A DNA stretch of 43,596 nucleotides from an uncultured Clostridia bacterium (GTDB lineage: Bacteria > Bacillota > Clostridia > Oscillospirales > Acutalibacteraceae): positions 1 through 43,596 of the forward strand of contig CALGRR010000107.1 in assembly GCA_937880805.1 (NCBI GenBank). Reading direction: 5' to 3'. Each line of letters opens with the position of its first letter. Positions within the stretch are counted from its first letter, which is position 1. The notes below the pieces were generated by a model. It worked only from the letters and a program-made list of their open reading frames with translations, was not told the DNA's origin and did not search any database. A program made the position numbers and the translations under genes. Below are positions 1 through 8,699 of this stretch, one piece after another.

Positions 1-86
1 TTCCATTCGTCATTTGTTTTTTGTTTCACTGTAACACTTCTATTGTAAACCTACAGATTATCAGGCTCTCCCTTGCTTCGTCTGTA

Positions 87-115
87 TTGCATTGTTTGGG
101 TAAATATGATATAAT
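87..115 (+). promoter_or_regulatory. Sigma-A promoter of the first cassette
   Basis: The -35 is TTGCAT at 87-92 and the -10 is TATAAT at 110-115, with a 17-base spacer and an extended -10 TG at 107-108. It lies about 30 bases before the first coding start, so it is the probable promoter for the two genes at 147-1642. Assigned by eye only. Confidence 0.7.
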
Positions 116-146
116 TATTAAGTTGATATGAAAGCAGGTGAAGCTG

Positions 147-1220
147 ATGTATGTAACTTTTAAAAATACCGAAAAAGACAAAAAAATGATTGTTTTTGCC
201 GAAAGCAAAAAATATATCATAAATCCCGAAGAGTCTGTTGAAATATTTTTTAAAAACAAAAAAATTGTGTTTGAAACGCAATCCTCTGTTTTTGAAGAAT
301 TAACAAATTCTTTAAACGAATTGGAAGAAGAAGTACAAAGCTACGGCTTCAAAGACAGAATTATTGCAAAACTGACCAAAAAACTTGTAAATAAACTTCC
401 TGAAATCGCACTTGATTTATCAATAAAATATGAAGCCGAATTTAACGATTACGAAAACCCGACAATCAAATTGTGCGGGGAGGCATATTCGGTTTGTGAC
501 GGTAAATTTGCCGATATTCTTGATATGATGCCCGTTATGTATGTTTTTTCTCGGGCAGAAACCGACTGCGGTAATATAAAGGTTGCCGATGTAACATCAA
601 CCAATCTGAAGCAGTTTCTTAAGCTTATGAGAAATCTGCTTCTATTCAAGCACTGGGGATGGTTTTTTGTTGAGCTGTTTTTCTTTATCCCCGAATATCT
701 TATAATCAAATTTTATTCGTCACATTTTTACACAAAAAATCTCTTTTGCGGTTTTTATAACAAAACTGCCGCAGAAAGAGCCCGATTATTCCTTGAAAAA
801 GAACGGTTCTATGAAAAGGAAGACGAAAAAGGCGGCTGCCTTTCCTCACTTTTAAAAGCTCTGCCTGCGTTGCTGATTATAGCTGCAATTTGCATCTGGG
901 GCATAACAAGTGAGCCTGAGGTTGTGGTTGCGGAAGATTTCGGCTCCGTTACGTGTTTTGATGAAACTTTCATAAAGATTAACGGTGGTCTGCCTTCAGA
1001 TGCAGAGGATGTTTTTTTAGAAGATTATTCAGCATATTACACTCTGCCCGACGGCGGCTATGATACGGATAATTATTATTGCTATATCTACGAAACACCT
1101 GACGGCACAAGATATATGTGGCTTAAAGATAATTGCAGCAACGAAGAAAATCAAAACAAAGATTATGAGGATTACGATAATCCGCTGGTTTATAAATCGG
1201 TTGGTGAAAAGGAGGAATAA
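147..1220 (+). CDS. Two-pass membrane protein, family not recognised
   Basis: I do not recognise this family. The reading frame can open at GTG 138, but AGGTGA at 136-141 is a good ribosome site for ATG 147, so I use 147 (357 residues). The N-terminal ~165 residues are soluble, Lys/Glu-rich and contain a short coiled-coil-like stretch near residues 50-67. Two hydrophobic helices follow at about 169-189 and 235-253, separated by a Cys-containing basic/acidic loop. The last ~100 residues are strongly acidic and Tyr-rich (YYTLPDGGY, KDYEDYD) and would sit on the opposite side of the membrane from the loop. The next gene starts two bases after the stop, so the two are co-transcribed. The region is visibly more AT-rich than the malQ operon, which may mean transfer. 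No enzyme motif was seen. Confidence 0.75.
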   Translation: MYVTFKNTEKDKKMIVFAESKKYIINPEESVEIFFKNKKIVFETQSSVFEELTNSLNELEEEVQSYGFKDRIIAKLTKKLVNKLPEIALDLSIKYEAEFNDYENPTIKLCGEAYSVCDGKFADILDMMPVMYVFSRAETDCGNIKVADVTSTNLKQFLKLMRNLLLFKHWGWFFVELFFFIPEYLIIKFYSSHFYTKNLFCGFYNKTAAERARLFLEKERFYEKEDEKGGCLSSLLKALPALLIIAAICIWGITSEPEVVVAEDFGSVTCFDETFIKINGGLPSDAEDVFLEDYSAYYTLPDGGYDTDNYYCYIYETPDGTRYMWLKDNCSNEENQNKDYEDYDNPLVYKSVGEKEE

Positions 1221-1222
1221 AT

Positions 1223-1642
1223 ATGATTTTTGATTTGTTCAAACGCAAAAAGAATAAAGAACCTGAAATCACGACTTTATCCGAAGCCGACAGAAAATGG
1301 AATAAGCTGTGGGATATGTGGTCACAAGAAGATATTGAATCGCCATACAACGAGCTTATGAATTATCAAAGCGAGGTTGCAAACGGCGGTCATTATCAGT
1401 ATTTTCTCAACACAGAAAACAATGGTGACTTAAACAAAGAAATTGAGGCTTTGAGAAGTATTTTGCCCGAGGTTCTGAAAGATAATCTGCAATCCGCATT
1501 CAACGCATACACCGAATTGGAGAACGATAAAAATATTGACAGCAACGAAAAAACGCTGAAAATCTGCGATAATACTTTTTGGAAGAACGAAGAAGCAATA
1601 AATGAAATCATAAAAAGCTTTTCCGACACTGTCATTCTGTAA
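1223..1642 (+). CDS. DUF4375 (DMP19-like) domain protein
   Basis: Small soluble protein of 139 residues that starts at ATG 1223, with GGAGGA at 1211-1216 as ribosome site. The core YNELMNYQSEVANGGHYQYF followed by NTENNG matches the shape of DUF4375 (Y-N-E-x-x-NGG-xx-Q-F-F-N), with the usual trailing helix where a leucine-rich segment (IEALRSILPEVLKDNLQ) packs. DUF4375 proteins include DMP19, known as a DNA-mimic from Neisseria, but most members have no known role, and the acidic character here does not prove DNA mimicry. It is coupled to the membrane protein before it and followed by a terminator. Family assignment is from motif memory, so moderately sure; function is unknown. Confidence 0.65.
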   Translation: MIFDLFKRKKNKEPEITTLSEADRKWNKLWDMWSQEDIESPYNELMNYQSEVANGGHYQYFLNTENNGDLNKEIEALRSILPEVLKDNLQSAFNAYTELENDKNIDSNEKTLKICDNTFWKNEEAINEIIKSFSDTVIL

Positions 1643-1646
1643 ATAT

Positions 1647-1691
1647 AAATCCCGTCTTAAGCAGAGCTACTGCAAAAGGCGGGATTTTTTG
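1647..1691 (+). terminator. Rho-independent terminator after the DUF4375 gene
   Basis: AAATCCCG(T)C near 1647-1656 pairs with GGCGGGATTT at 1679-1688 and is followed by a T run to about 1691. It closes the + strand cassette. Because the stem is AT-flanked on both sides it could also stop the minus-strand CapA transcript that ends at 1703. Confidence 0.75.
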
Positions 1692-1702
1692 TTATTCAAT
1701 TT

Positions 1703-3028
1703 TTATTCTGTTTCGGTTTTTACGGCAGGAGTAATTGTTCCGTTATCAAGAATGGTTACCCCTTGCGGTTCATAGCTTTCAACCCTGTCAAACAGAGCCC
1801 TTGCGTCTTCGCCCTTAAGAAGCCTTGTTTCGCAGCCCTGCTGCTTCAAGGGAAGAATTGAAATTTCGGAATTGAGATTTCGGTCAAGCTCTATTGTTAT
1901 AACGCAGGAATCAAGGGTTTTGCTGTTAAACCAGAAATTGCCAACGCTGTAAACTATCGGCTTGCCGTTATAAAATTCCATTCCCTGCAGGCAATGTGTG
2001 TGTCCTCCGATAACGGCATCAACGCCCGCATCAATATATTTTCTTGCCATTTCTGTTTGTGCAGTTTCAAGCTTCGTGCTGTTTTCCGTGCCCCAATGAA
2101 CATAGGCAATAAGATAATCGCATTGCGACTTTGCAAATTCTATTGCTTTAAGGAAATTCTCGCTGTTATAGGTGCCCATAACACCTGCTTTGTCATAATC
2201 GGCAACGGGCGTAAACGAAACCTTTTCCGCACGGCTTGCGGCAACTATACCGACCTTGCAGCCGTTGATTATAAAATAATATCCCTCTGCCGCTTCGCCG
2301 AGATTCATTCCCGCACCAACATATGGCATTCCCGCTTCGTCAAGCACGGCCATTGTATCGGCAAAACCGATTTCGCCGTAATCATAAACGTGATTATTTG
2401 CAAGCGAAACAATATCAGCACCCATATCCTTCAGCAGATTTACCGTTGAAGGGTCTGCCTGGAAGATCCAGGTTTTACCCGAAAGGGGTGCTCCCCTTTT
2501 GCCGTAGGTAAATTCGTTATTTATAAGGAAAATGTCTCTTGTTCTCAGATAATTTATTGTTTCGGCATCAATGCAGTTAAGCACTCCGCCATTCTTGCTT
2601 GCGTGATACATAGGGGCAAAATCGGGGTCAAACAGAATATCGCCGACAAAAGACACGGTAAAGCTGTCCTTGCCGTTATCCCCGAAATAGGATATACGCT
2701 CCGCATCCATTGTTCCGTTAAGCAAATCCTTCATAACATTATAGCTGAAGCCTGCTTTTTCAAGCCATAAATCATCGGAATATGTTCCGTTTTCTATTTC
2801 GGCAACAAGCTCTTTCGTAACATCCTTGCCCAGAACGGTTTCAAGAAATGCCGCCGTCATATTGCAGCGTGCGGCAACGGCAACGGTATATGCCGCTTTA
2901 TTGTAATCATAGGGAGGCTCTGCAAGCCCCGTAAATGCATTCACAGCCTGCTCATTGCTTATTCTGCATCCCGAAAAAGAAAAAAGCAGAATAACCGCCG
3001 CCAGAACTGCGGCAACAATTTTTCTCAT
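1703..3028 (-). CDS. CapA-family metallophosphatase-like lipoprotein
   Basis: A 441-residue member of the PGA_cap (CapA) family, a calcineurin-like metal-dependent fold first known from poly-gamma-glutamate capsule synthesis. A lipoprotein signal is clear: a basic start, a hydrophobic run, and lipobox FSGC with Cys21, so it is exported and lipid-anchored. The family signature elements come in order: SFVGDILFD near residue 127, LINNEFTYG, SLANNH, AYVHWG, GGHTHCLQG, and KPIVYSVGNFWF near residue 365. About 100 residues before the domain have no recognised fold. The start codon directly follows the stop of the gene upstream (TAA then ATG), so translation is coupled to it. No capsule ligase genes (capB/capC) are nearby, so capsule synthesis is not supported; many clostridial paralogues have unknown substrates. 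Confidence 0.88.
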   Translation of the reverse strand: MRKIVAAVLAAVILLFSFSGCRISNEQAVNAFTGLAEPPYDYNKAAYTVAVAARCNMTAAFLETVLGKDVTKELVAEIENGTYSDDLWLEKAGFSYNVMKDLLNGTMDAERISYFGDNGKDSFTVSFVGDILFDPDFAPMYHASKNGGVLNCIDAETINYLRTRDIFLINNEFTYGKRGAPLSGKTWIFQADPSTVNLLKDMGADIVSLANNHVYDYGEIGFADTMAVLDEAGMPYVGAGMNLGEAAEGYYFIINGCKVGIVAASRAEKVSFTPVADYDKAGVMGTYNSENFLKAIEFAKSQCDYLIAYVHWGTENSTKLETAQTEMARKYIDAGVDAVIGGHTHCLQGMEFYNGKPIVYSVGNFWFNSKTLDSCVITIELDRNLNSEISILPLKQQGCETRLLKGEDARALFDRVESYEPQGVTILDNGTITPAVKTETE

Positions 3029-3538
3029 TTAATCCAACAACTCCCGTAATCTGATAATATCCGTAAGCTCCGAGCTTACCTCTTTCATATATTCAAGAAT
3101 TTTTTCATCCCTGATTAAGTATCTTGCCGCTTTCTTAACGCTTTTTATAAATGAGGGGTCAAGCGGCTTTTCACTTCTTGCAAGAGGACACATTGTTGCC
3201 CTCGGGTCAAAAACAACCTTGATTCTTATTTTGTTATCCTCTTCAAAAACAAGCGGAAACAAAGGAAAAATTCTGCAGGCAAGCGGTCTTTCCCTTCTGT
3301 CGCACTCACCCGGGCAGGTTACCATAGGATAACCGTAGTTCCCTTCGGTTTCGCAAACCTCAAATCCTTCTTTGCTTCTGAACAATTCTTCCTCATACGG
3401 GTAAAGCCACATACCTTTACAGTCACCCCTGCAGCACAGCCCGTCGCACAGTCTGCCGCAGTTGTAGTAACCAAGCGGAGTTTCGTGATATAAAAGGGAA
3501 TACGCCTCTCTCAAAGCTTTATTTTCAGGTAAATTCAT
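3029..3538 (-). CDS. Cys-rich YkgJ-like metal-binding protein
   Basis: A 169-residue soluble protein with ten cysteines (27, 31, 35, 36, 40, 62, 75, 79, 88, 117). The arrangement C-x3-CDGLCC-x3-C, then CPGEC, then RRERPLACRIFP resembles the YkgJ/CxxCxxCC family of putative Zn/Fe-chelating proteins, whose hallmark is an RPxxCRxxP element. The assignment rests on that spacing only. Start at ATG 3538 is supported by GAGGAAG at 3543-3549 (minus sense). It is the first gene of a two-gene unit with the CapA-like lipoprotein, with no gap between them. The biochemical role is unknown. Confidence 0.7.
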   Translation of the reverse strand: MNLPENKALREAYSLLYHETPLGYYNCGRLCDGLCCRGDCKGMWLYPYEEELFRSKEGFEVCETEGNYGYPMVTCPGECDRRERPLACRIFPLFPLVFEEDNKIRIKVVFDPRATMCPLARSEKPLDPSFIKSVKKAARYLIRDEKILEYMKEVSSELTDIIRLRELLD

Positions 3539-3570
3539 ACATCTTCCTCTTTTGTTTTTTTATGTTTAGT

Positions 3571-3594
3571 TTGTAAAGTGTTTTTGCTTTACAA
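3571..3594. repeat. Inverted repeat in the divergent intergenic region
   Basis: TTGTAAAG (3571-3578) and CTTTACAA (3587-3594) form a perfect 8-base inverted repeat around an 8-base centre. It lies in the 237-base divergent region 3539-3775, about 35 bases before the minus-strand Cys-rich gene, in its likely leader. It may be an operator or a leader hairpin. I see no convincing minus-strand promoter with good spacing here. Confidence 0.5.
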
Positions 3595-3702
3595 TTCAAG
3601 CGTTTTCAATCTGCTGATTTTATGTGTTTCCGATATGTTTTTTAAGCAAAAAATCTGCATATATCAATAATAACCATATTCGCTAAAAATATCAAGTTTT
3701 TT

Positions 3703-3731
3703 TTGAAATCACTTTATTTCTGCCATATATT
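3703..3731 (+). promoter_or_regulatory. Sigma-A promoter of the malQ-EEP operon
   Basis: The -35 is TTGAAA at 3703-3708 and the -10 is TATATT at 3726-3731 with exactly 17 bases between. A second -10-like TATAGT lies at 3736-3741. No other promoter is obvious before 11280, so this probably drives all seven genes. Confidence 0.7.
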
Positions 3732-3775
3732 ATGGTATAGTATTTATATTATTTTAATTGTGAGGTAACCCCCTG

Positions 3776-5209
3776 ATGAAAAGACAAAGCGGCGTTCTGA
3801 TGCACATCTCTTCGCTTTACGGAGATTATTCAATCGGTAATTTCGGTAAAAACGCAAAGGAATTCATTGATTATCTTGTTGACCTCGGTTTCTCGGTGTG
3901 GCAGGTGCTTCCCTTCACCGTTACCGATGAATACAATTCACCCTATAAATCATTTTCGGCATTCGGCGGCAACCCCTATTTTGTTAACCCCGAAACACTT
4001 TATGAAAAAGGTTATATTTCAAAAGATGACCTTGACTCCTGCCGCCAGAAAACTCCGTATTCCTCGGAATACAAAAGACTCGGCAAGGAAAGAATGGCAA
4101 TTCTTCGCAAAGCATATCTCAACTGCGATAAAAAGGATGAAATCGCAGTCTTTATAAACGAGCATCCCCGCCTTGAAGCATTTTGCCGTTTTATGACTCT
4201 GCGTGAGCAAAACGGTTTTATTCCCTGGCAGAAATGGAAAACAAATGAAGTAACCGATTCTGAAACGCTCGGCACCTGGCAGTTTATTCAGTATGAATTT
4301 TTCACGCAATGGGCAGAAATCAAGGAATATGCAAATTCAAAGGGAGTAAGCATTATCGGCGATATTCCCATTTATGTTTCGGATGACAGCTGCGATGTGT
4401 GGGAAAACAGAGAGCTTTTTCAGATTGACGAAAAAGGCTACCCTTCAAGGGTTGCGGGTGTTCCTCCCGATTATTTTGCCGAGGACGGTCAGCTTTGGGG
4501 CAACCCTCTTTATGATTGGGATGCACTCGAAAAAGACGGCTTCGGCTGGTGGAAAGAAAGAATTGACCACGCACTCAAAATGTTTGACGGAGTGAGAATC
4601 GACCACTTCAGAGCGATTGAATCTTACTGGTCTGTTGATGCTGAAGAAACAACGGCAAGAAACGGCATATGGGTCAAGGGTCCCGGTATGAAGTTTGTCA
4701 ATGCAATCAAAGAGGGGCACGAAGATAAGCTCATCATTGCCGAGGATTTGGGTGACATAACCGATGAGGTGCGTGAGCTTGTTGACGAAAGCGGCTTCCC
4801 CGGAATGAGAATTTTTCAGTTCGGTTTTCTTGACGGTGGCAACAGCATACATATGCCCCATAACTACATTAAAAATTCGGTTGCCTATTCGGGCACTCAC
4901 GATAACAACACTCTTTTCGGCTATCTTTGGGAAAGCGATGATGATGTGAGAAACAGAACACTTGAATATTGCGGCTTCGGCGGCGGTGATTGGGGCGGAG
5001 CCTGCCCGCTGCTTCTTCGCACGGTTTTTGCAAGTGCAAGCGACCTTGCAATTATTCCCGTTCAGGATTTACTGATGTATGGCTCTGATACCCGCATCAA
5101 CACTCCGGGTGTTGCAGACGGCAACTGGAGCTACAGAGTAACAAAAGAGCAGCTTCTTAATGCGGACAAAGAGTTTTTTAAGTCACTCAACAGAATTTAC
5201 AAGAGATAA
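3776..5209 (+). CDS. malQ: 4-alpha-glucanotransferase (amylomaltase, GH77)
   Basis: Cytosolic enzyme that transfers alpha-1,4-glucan segments between maltodextrins, releasing glucose, in maltose/starch or glycogen use. At 477 residues it has the usual length of the short bacterial type. The GH77 catalytic triad is readable: nucleophile Asp276 in GVRIDHFRAIESYW, acid/base Glu323 in IIAEDLGDI, and the stabilising Asp376 in YSGTHDNNT. The N-terminal GVLMHISSLYGDYSIGNFG and SPYKSFSAFGGNPYF are also typical. Ribosome site GAGGTAA at 3762-3768 supports ATG 3776. It is first in an operon with a phosphohexomutase three genes on, which fits conversion of dextrin-derived glucose phosphates. Well supported. 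Confidence 0.97.
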   Translation: MKRQSGVLMHISSLYGDYSIGNFGKNAKEFIDYLVDLGFSVWQVLPFTVTDEYNSPYKSFSAFGGNPYFVNPETLYEKGYISKDDLDSCRQKTPYSSEYKRLGKERMAILRKAYLNCDKKDEIAVFINEHPRLEAFCRFMTLREQNGFIPWQKWKTNEVTDSETLGTWQFIQYEFFTQWAEIKEYANSKGVSIIGDIPIYVSDDSCDVWENRELFQIDEKGYPSRVAGVPPDYFAEDGQLWGNPLYDWDALEKDGFGWWKERIDHALKMFDGVRIDHFRAIESYWSVDAEETTARNGIWVKGPGMKFVNAIKEGHEDKLIIAEDLGDITDEVRELVDESGFPGMRIFQFGFLDGGNSIHMPHNYIKNSVAYSGTHDNNTLFGYLWESDDDVRNRTLEYCGFGGGDWGGACPLLLRTVFASASDLAIIPVQDLLMYGSDTRINTPGVADGNWSYRVTKEQLLNADKEFFKSLNRIYKR

Positions 5210-5218
5210 GGATATAAA

Positions 5219-6481
5219 ATGAACAGTTTTTTTGAAATAAGCGATAAAATAAAAAAGGCTTCCGAGGAAGCTTTGTTAAAGGCAAAAGAAAAATTCAATG
5301 AAATTGAAGAAATAACCGAGTATAATCAGCAAAAAGTGCTCGCCTCATTCATAAGAAACTGCGTGAGCGAGGCTGATTTTTCAGGCACAACCGGCTATGG
5401 CTACGGTGACAGAGGCAGAGAAAAGCTTGACAGAATTTATGCCGAGGCATTCGGTGCAGAGGATGCAATAGTGCGTCACAGCTTCACCTGCGGCACTCAC
5501 ACCCTTGCCGTTGCACTTTTCGGAATTCTTCGCCCCGGCGACACAATGCTCTGCGTTACGGGCACACCCTATGACACAATTCACAGCGTTATCGGATTAA
5601 GCGGTGAGGGTATGGGGTCGCTCAAGGATTTCGGAGTTAAATATGCTCAGGTTGACCTTAACGCAGAGGGCAGACCCGATATTGATGCAATTAAAAAAGC
5701 AGCTGAAGAAAAGCCCAGAATGGTTTATATTCAGCGTTCAAGAGGCTACAGTCTTCGACCCACCCTTTCCGTTGCAGAAATCGGAGAAATCGCAAAAACG
5801 GTTAAATCGGTAAGCCCCGAAACGGTTATTATGGTTGATAACTGCTACGGCGAATTTGTTGAAAAGATTGAGCCCGTTCAGGTTGGTGCAGACCTTATGG
5901 CAGGCTCACTCATAAAGAATGCAGGCGGAGCAATAGCACGCACGGGCGGTTATATTGCAGGCAAATCAGAGCTTGTTGAGCTTTGTGCATACCGTTCAAC
6001 AACCCCGGGTCTCGGCAAAGAGGTTGGCTGCTCACTTGATGAAAACAGAAATATGTTTATGGGCATTTTCAACGCTCCCCACGTTGTTGGCGAAGCTTTG
6101 AAAACAGCAGTTTTTACAGCGGCAATGTTTGAAAACTTCGGCTTTAAGGTTACTCCTTCGAGCAGCGAAAGCCGCCACGATATTATTCAGGCTCTCTGCC
6201 TTGAAAAGCCCGAAAGGCTTATTGCTTTCTGCAGAGGCATTCAGTCGGGAGCTCCCGTTGATTCACATCTCACACCCGAGCCGTGGGATATGCCCGGCTA
6301 CGACAGTCAGGTTATTATGGCGGCAGGTGCATTTATTATGGGCTCATCAATCGAGCTTTCTGCGGATGCCCCTCTGCGTGAGCCCTTTGCGGTTTGGCTT
6401 CAGGGCGGAATAAACTTCCATTCTGCAAAAACAGCCGTTATGCTGGCAGCAGAAAAGCTTGAAAAGGAAGGTTTATTATAA
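5219..6481 (+). CDS. Methionine gamma-lyase family / aluminium-resistance PLP protein
   Basis: A 420-residue PLP enzyme of the family annotated as methionine gamma-lyase family or aluminium-resistance protein (YnbB-type), related to the Cys/Met metabolism aminotransferase fold. Evidence is YGYGDRGREKLDRIYAEAFG near residue 60, SFTCGTHTLAVALFG near 88, RPGDTMLCVTGTPYDT near 105, the PLP-binding Asp207 in IMVDNCYGEFVE, and the probable Schiff-base Lys233 in MAGSLIKNAGG. The true substrate of this family is poorly defined; a C-S lyase role is a family inference, not shown here. It starts nine bases after malQ behind AAGGAT, and its TAA overlaps the next ATG by one base. In other Firmicutes members are often beside hfq/miaA; here the context is sugar metabolism. 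Confidence 0.9.
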   Translation: MNSFFEISDKIKKASEEALLKAKEKFNEIEEITEYNQQKVLASFIRNCVSEADFSGTTGYGYGDRGREKLDRIYAEAFGAEDAIVRHSFTCGTHTLAVALFGILRPGDTMLCVTGTPYDTIHSVIGLSGEGMGSLKDFGVKYAQVDLNAEGRPDIDAIKKAAEEKPRMVYIQRSRGYSLRPTLSVAEIGEIAKTVKSVSPETVIMVDNCYGEFVEKIEPVQVGADLMAGSLIKNAGGAIARTGGYIAGKSELVELCAYRSTTPGLGKEVGCSLDENRNMFMGIFNAPHVVGEALKTAVFTAAMFENFGFKVTPSSSESRHDIIQALCLEKPERLIAFCRGIQSGAPVDSHLTPEPWDMPGYDSQVIMAAGAFIMGSSIELSADAPLREPFAVWLQGGINFHSAKTAVMLAAEKLEKEGLL

Positions 6482-7164
6482 TGGAATATAACGGAATCAG
6501 TAAAGATTCGCTCTTTATGCTTGCAGATAACCGATTCAGAAATTCAAAAGCATATTACGAAGAGCATAAAGAAGAACTCAAAGCAAGCGTTACCGTTCCT
6601 CTTCGTCATATTGCGGGTATCATCGGCGAAGAGCTTCTTTCGGTTGACCCTCTTATGAACACCGTTCCCACAAAAATGGTTTCAAGAATCCGCAGAGATA
6701 CCCGCTATACCCACGATAAATCACTTTACCGTGAAAATATGTGGATAATGTTTATGAGACCGAAACACGAATGGCGAGGCTACCCTTGTATGTGGTTTGA
6801 GGTTACTCCGTCGGAATACTCAATGGGGGTGGGTTTTTACGGCGATGAGCCGGGGCTTCTTGAGGCATTCCGAAAAAATCTTCGTGAAAGACCCGATGAA
6901 TTTAAAAAAGCGGCAGATAAATGCATAAAAAGCGGCTCTGTTTTCTTTAAAAGGCAGTATAAAAGACCTTTCCCCGGATGCCCCGAAGGTCTTGAGGAAT
7001 ACTATAACGCAAAGGATGTTGGATTCATTTCTTTTTCATATAACCTCGAAGACCTTGAAAATGAAAGGATAATCGAAATCATCAGAAAAACATTCAAGGC
7101 ATACACACCAATGTATCAATTTTTACTTTCTGTTTCCGACGAATATTTTTCAAAGGAGAAATAA
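6481..7164 (+). CDS. DUF2461 domain protein
   Basis: A 227-residue soluble protein matching DUF2461: an N-terminal FxxxNRFRNSKAYYEEHKEE segment, then the conserved SRIRRDTRYTHDKSLYRENM core near residues 68-87, and a GVGFYGDEP strand near 117. The family has no established biochemical function. It overlaps the gene before it by one base (TAATG), which indicates translational coupling, and ends two bases before the phosphohexomutase. Length is normal for the family. Confidence 0.85.
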   Translation: MEYNGISKDSLFMLADNRFRNSKAYYEEHKEELKASVTVPLRHIAGIIGEELLSVDPLMNTVPTKMVSRIRRDTRYTHDKSLYRENMWIMFMRPKHEWRGYPCMWFEVTPSEYSMGVGFYGDEPGLLEAFRKNLRERPDEFKKAADKCIKSGSVFFKRQYKRPFPGCPEGLEEYYNAKDVGFISFSYNLEDLENERIIEIIRKTFKAYTPMYQFLLSVSDEYFSKEK

Positions 7165-7166
7165 AA

Positions 7167-8699
7167 ATGGATTATTCCCGTTTTAAAAGCGGCAGCGACA
7201 TACGAGGCTATGCACTCGGTGACGAAAACAATCCTCTGTATATGAGCGATGAAATGGTTATGCGGGCAAGTGCCGCTTTCGCTCTTTGGCTCAGAGGAAA
7301 ATCAAACAAAGAAAAGCTTTATGTTTCCGTGGGTCACGACAGCCGACTATCCGCAGAAAGAATAAAGAATGCAGTTATAAAAGCACTCACTTCAAACGGA
7401 GTAAGCGTTGCAGACTGCGGATTAAGTTCAACCCCCGCAATGTTTATGACAACGGTTGAAATGGGCTGCGACGGTGCGGTGCAGATAACCGCAAGCCATC
7501 ACCCCAAAGACAGAAACGGTCTTAAATTCTTCACCCGTGACGGCGGTCTTGATTCATCGGATATAGCCGATATTCTCTCCGCTGCCTCGGAAATCGAAAA
7601 TCCTCTCGGCAGCTCTGATGCTGAATGCGTTAAATGCGATTTTATGAAGAGATACTCCGAAATTCTTCGTGAAATGATAATTAACGGTGTTGACGATAAA
7701 AGCAACAGAATGCAGCCCCTCAAAGGAATGAAAATCGTTGTTGATGCAGGCAACGGTGCGGGCGGATTTTATGCATATGATGTTTTAAAGCCACTCGGTG
7801 CAGATATTGAAGGCAGCGTTTATCTTGAGCCCGACGGCAATTTCCCCAATCACGCACCAAACCCCGAAAACGCAGAAGCAATGAAATGTATTTCAAAGAC
7901 AACCGCAGAATCGGGTGCGGATTTCGGTGTTATTTTTGATACCGATGTTGACAGAGCTGCGTGCGTAGGGAAAGGCGGATTTGAAATAAACCGAAACCGC
8001 CTTGTTGCTCTTGCCTCAAAGGTTGCTCTTAATTCCTGCAAAGGCGGAACGGTTGTTACCGACAGCGTAACCTCCGACGGTCTTGCGGAATTTATAAAAG
8101 AAAACGGCGGTGTTCATCTTCGCTTCAAAAGAGGCTACCGCAATGTTATCAATAAACAGCTTGAGCTTACCCAAAAAGGCATCCCCTGCCCGCTTGCAAT
8201 GGAAACCTCGGGTCACGCTGCATTTGCCGAAAATTATTTTCTTGATGACGGTGCCTATCTTATAACAAAGCTGATAATCAAAGCTGCCGCACTCGCAAAG
8301 GAAGGCAAAACCCTTGATGATTTAATAAGCAATCTGCGTGAGCCTGCAGAAGAAAAAGAGCTTCGCTTTAAAATTCTCTGCGATAATTTCAAGCCCAAGG
8401 GTGAGAAAATTATTTCGCTTTTTGAAAAAGCCTGCAGCTCTCACGCCGAATGGCAAGCCTGCGATGATAACTATGAAGGAATAAGAATCAACGCCGATAA
8501 AGAACACGGCAACGGTTGGTTCCTGCTTCGTTTAAGTGTTCATGACCCTATCATAGTTCTCAATGCGGAGAGCGATGAAAAGGGCGGAATTTCAAAAATG
8601 CTGAAAGAAATATATGAGGTTATTTCAAAGGCTGAGAATATTGACCTGCTTGATATTTCGGCTCTTGAAAATACAATTAAGGAGAATAAAAATGATTGA
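7167..8699 (+). CDS. Phosphoglucomutase/phosphomannomutase family protein
   Basis: Alpha-D-phosphohexomutase (510 residues) that interconverts hexose 1- and 6-phosphates; glucose or mannose specificity cannot be decided from sequence. The four domains are seen: catalytic phosphoserine Ser110 in VQITASHHPKDRNG, the magnesium loop Asp258-x-Asp260-x-Asp262 in IFDTDVDRA, the sugar-binding METSGHAAF in domain 3, and a C-terminal phosphate-binding region. Start at ATG 7167 is supported by AAGGAGA just upstream. Its last eight bases overlap the next gene. Beside malQ it would channel glucose phosphates, although a phosphorylase is not present in this operon. Family is well supported, specificity is not. 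Confidence 0.93.
   Translation: MDYSRFKSGSDIRGYALGDENNPLYMSDEMVMRASAAFALWLRGKSNKEKLYVSVGHDSRLSAERIKNAVIKALTSNGVSVADCGLSSTPAMFMTTVEMGCDGAVQITASHHPKDRNGLKFFTRDGGLDSSDIADILSAASEIENPLGSSDAECVKCDFMKRYSEILREMIINGVDDKSNRMQPLKGMKIVVDAGNGAGGFYAYDVLKPLGADIEGSVYLEPDGNFPNHAPNPENAEAMKCISKTTAESGADFGVIFDTDVDRAACVGKGGFEINRNRLVALASKVALNSCKGGTVVTDSVTSDGLAEFIKENGGVHLRFKRGYRNVINKQLELTQKGIPCPLAMETSGHAAFAENYFLDDGAYLITKLIIKAAALAKEGKTLDDLISNLREPAEEKELRFKILCDNFKPKGEKIISLFEKACSSHAEWQACDDNYEGIRINADKEHGNGWFLLRLSVHDPIIVLNAESDEKGGISKMLKEIYEVISKAENIDLLDISALENTIKENKND

Noticed and set aside
8614..8691. Earlier start for EEP gene 1
   Set aside because: It would overlap the phosphohexomutase by 86 bases and lacks a ribosome site; AAGGAG just before 8692 fits better.
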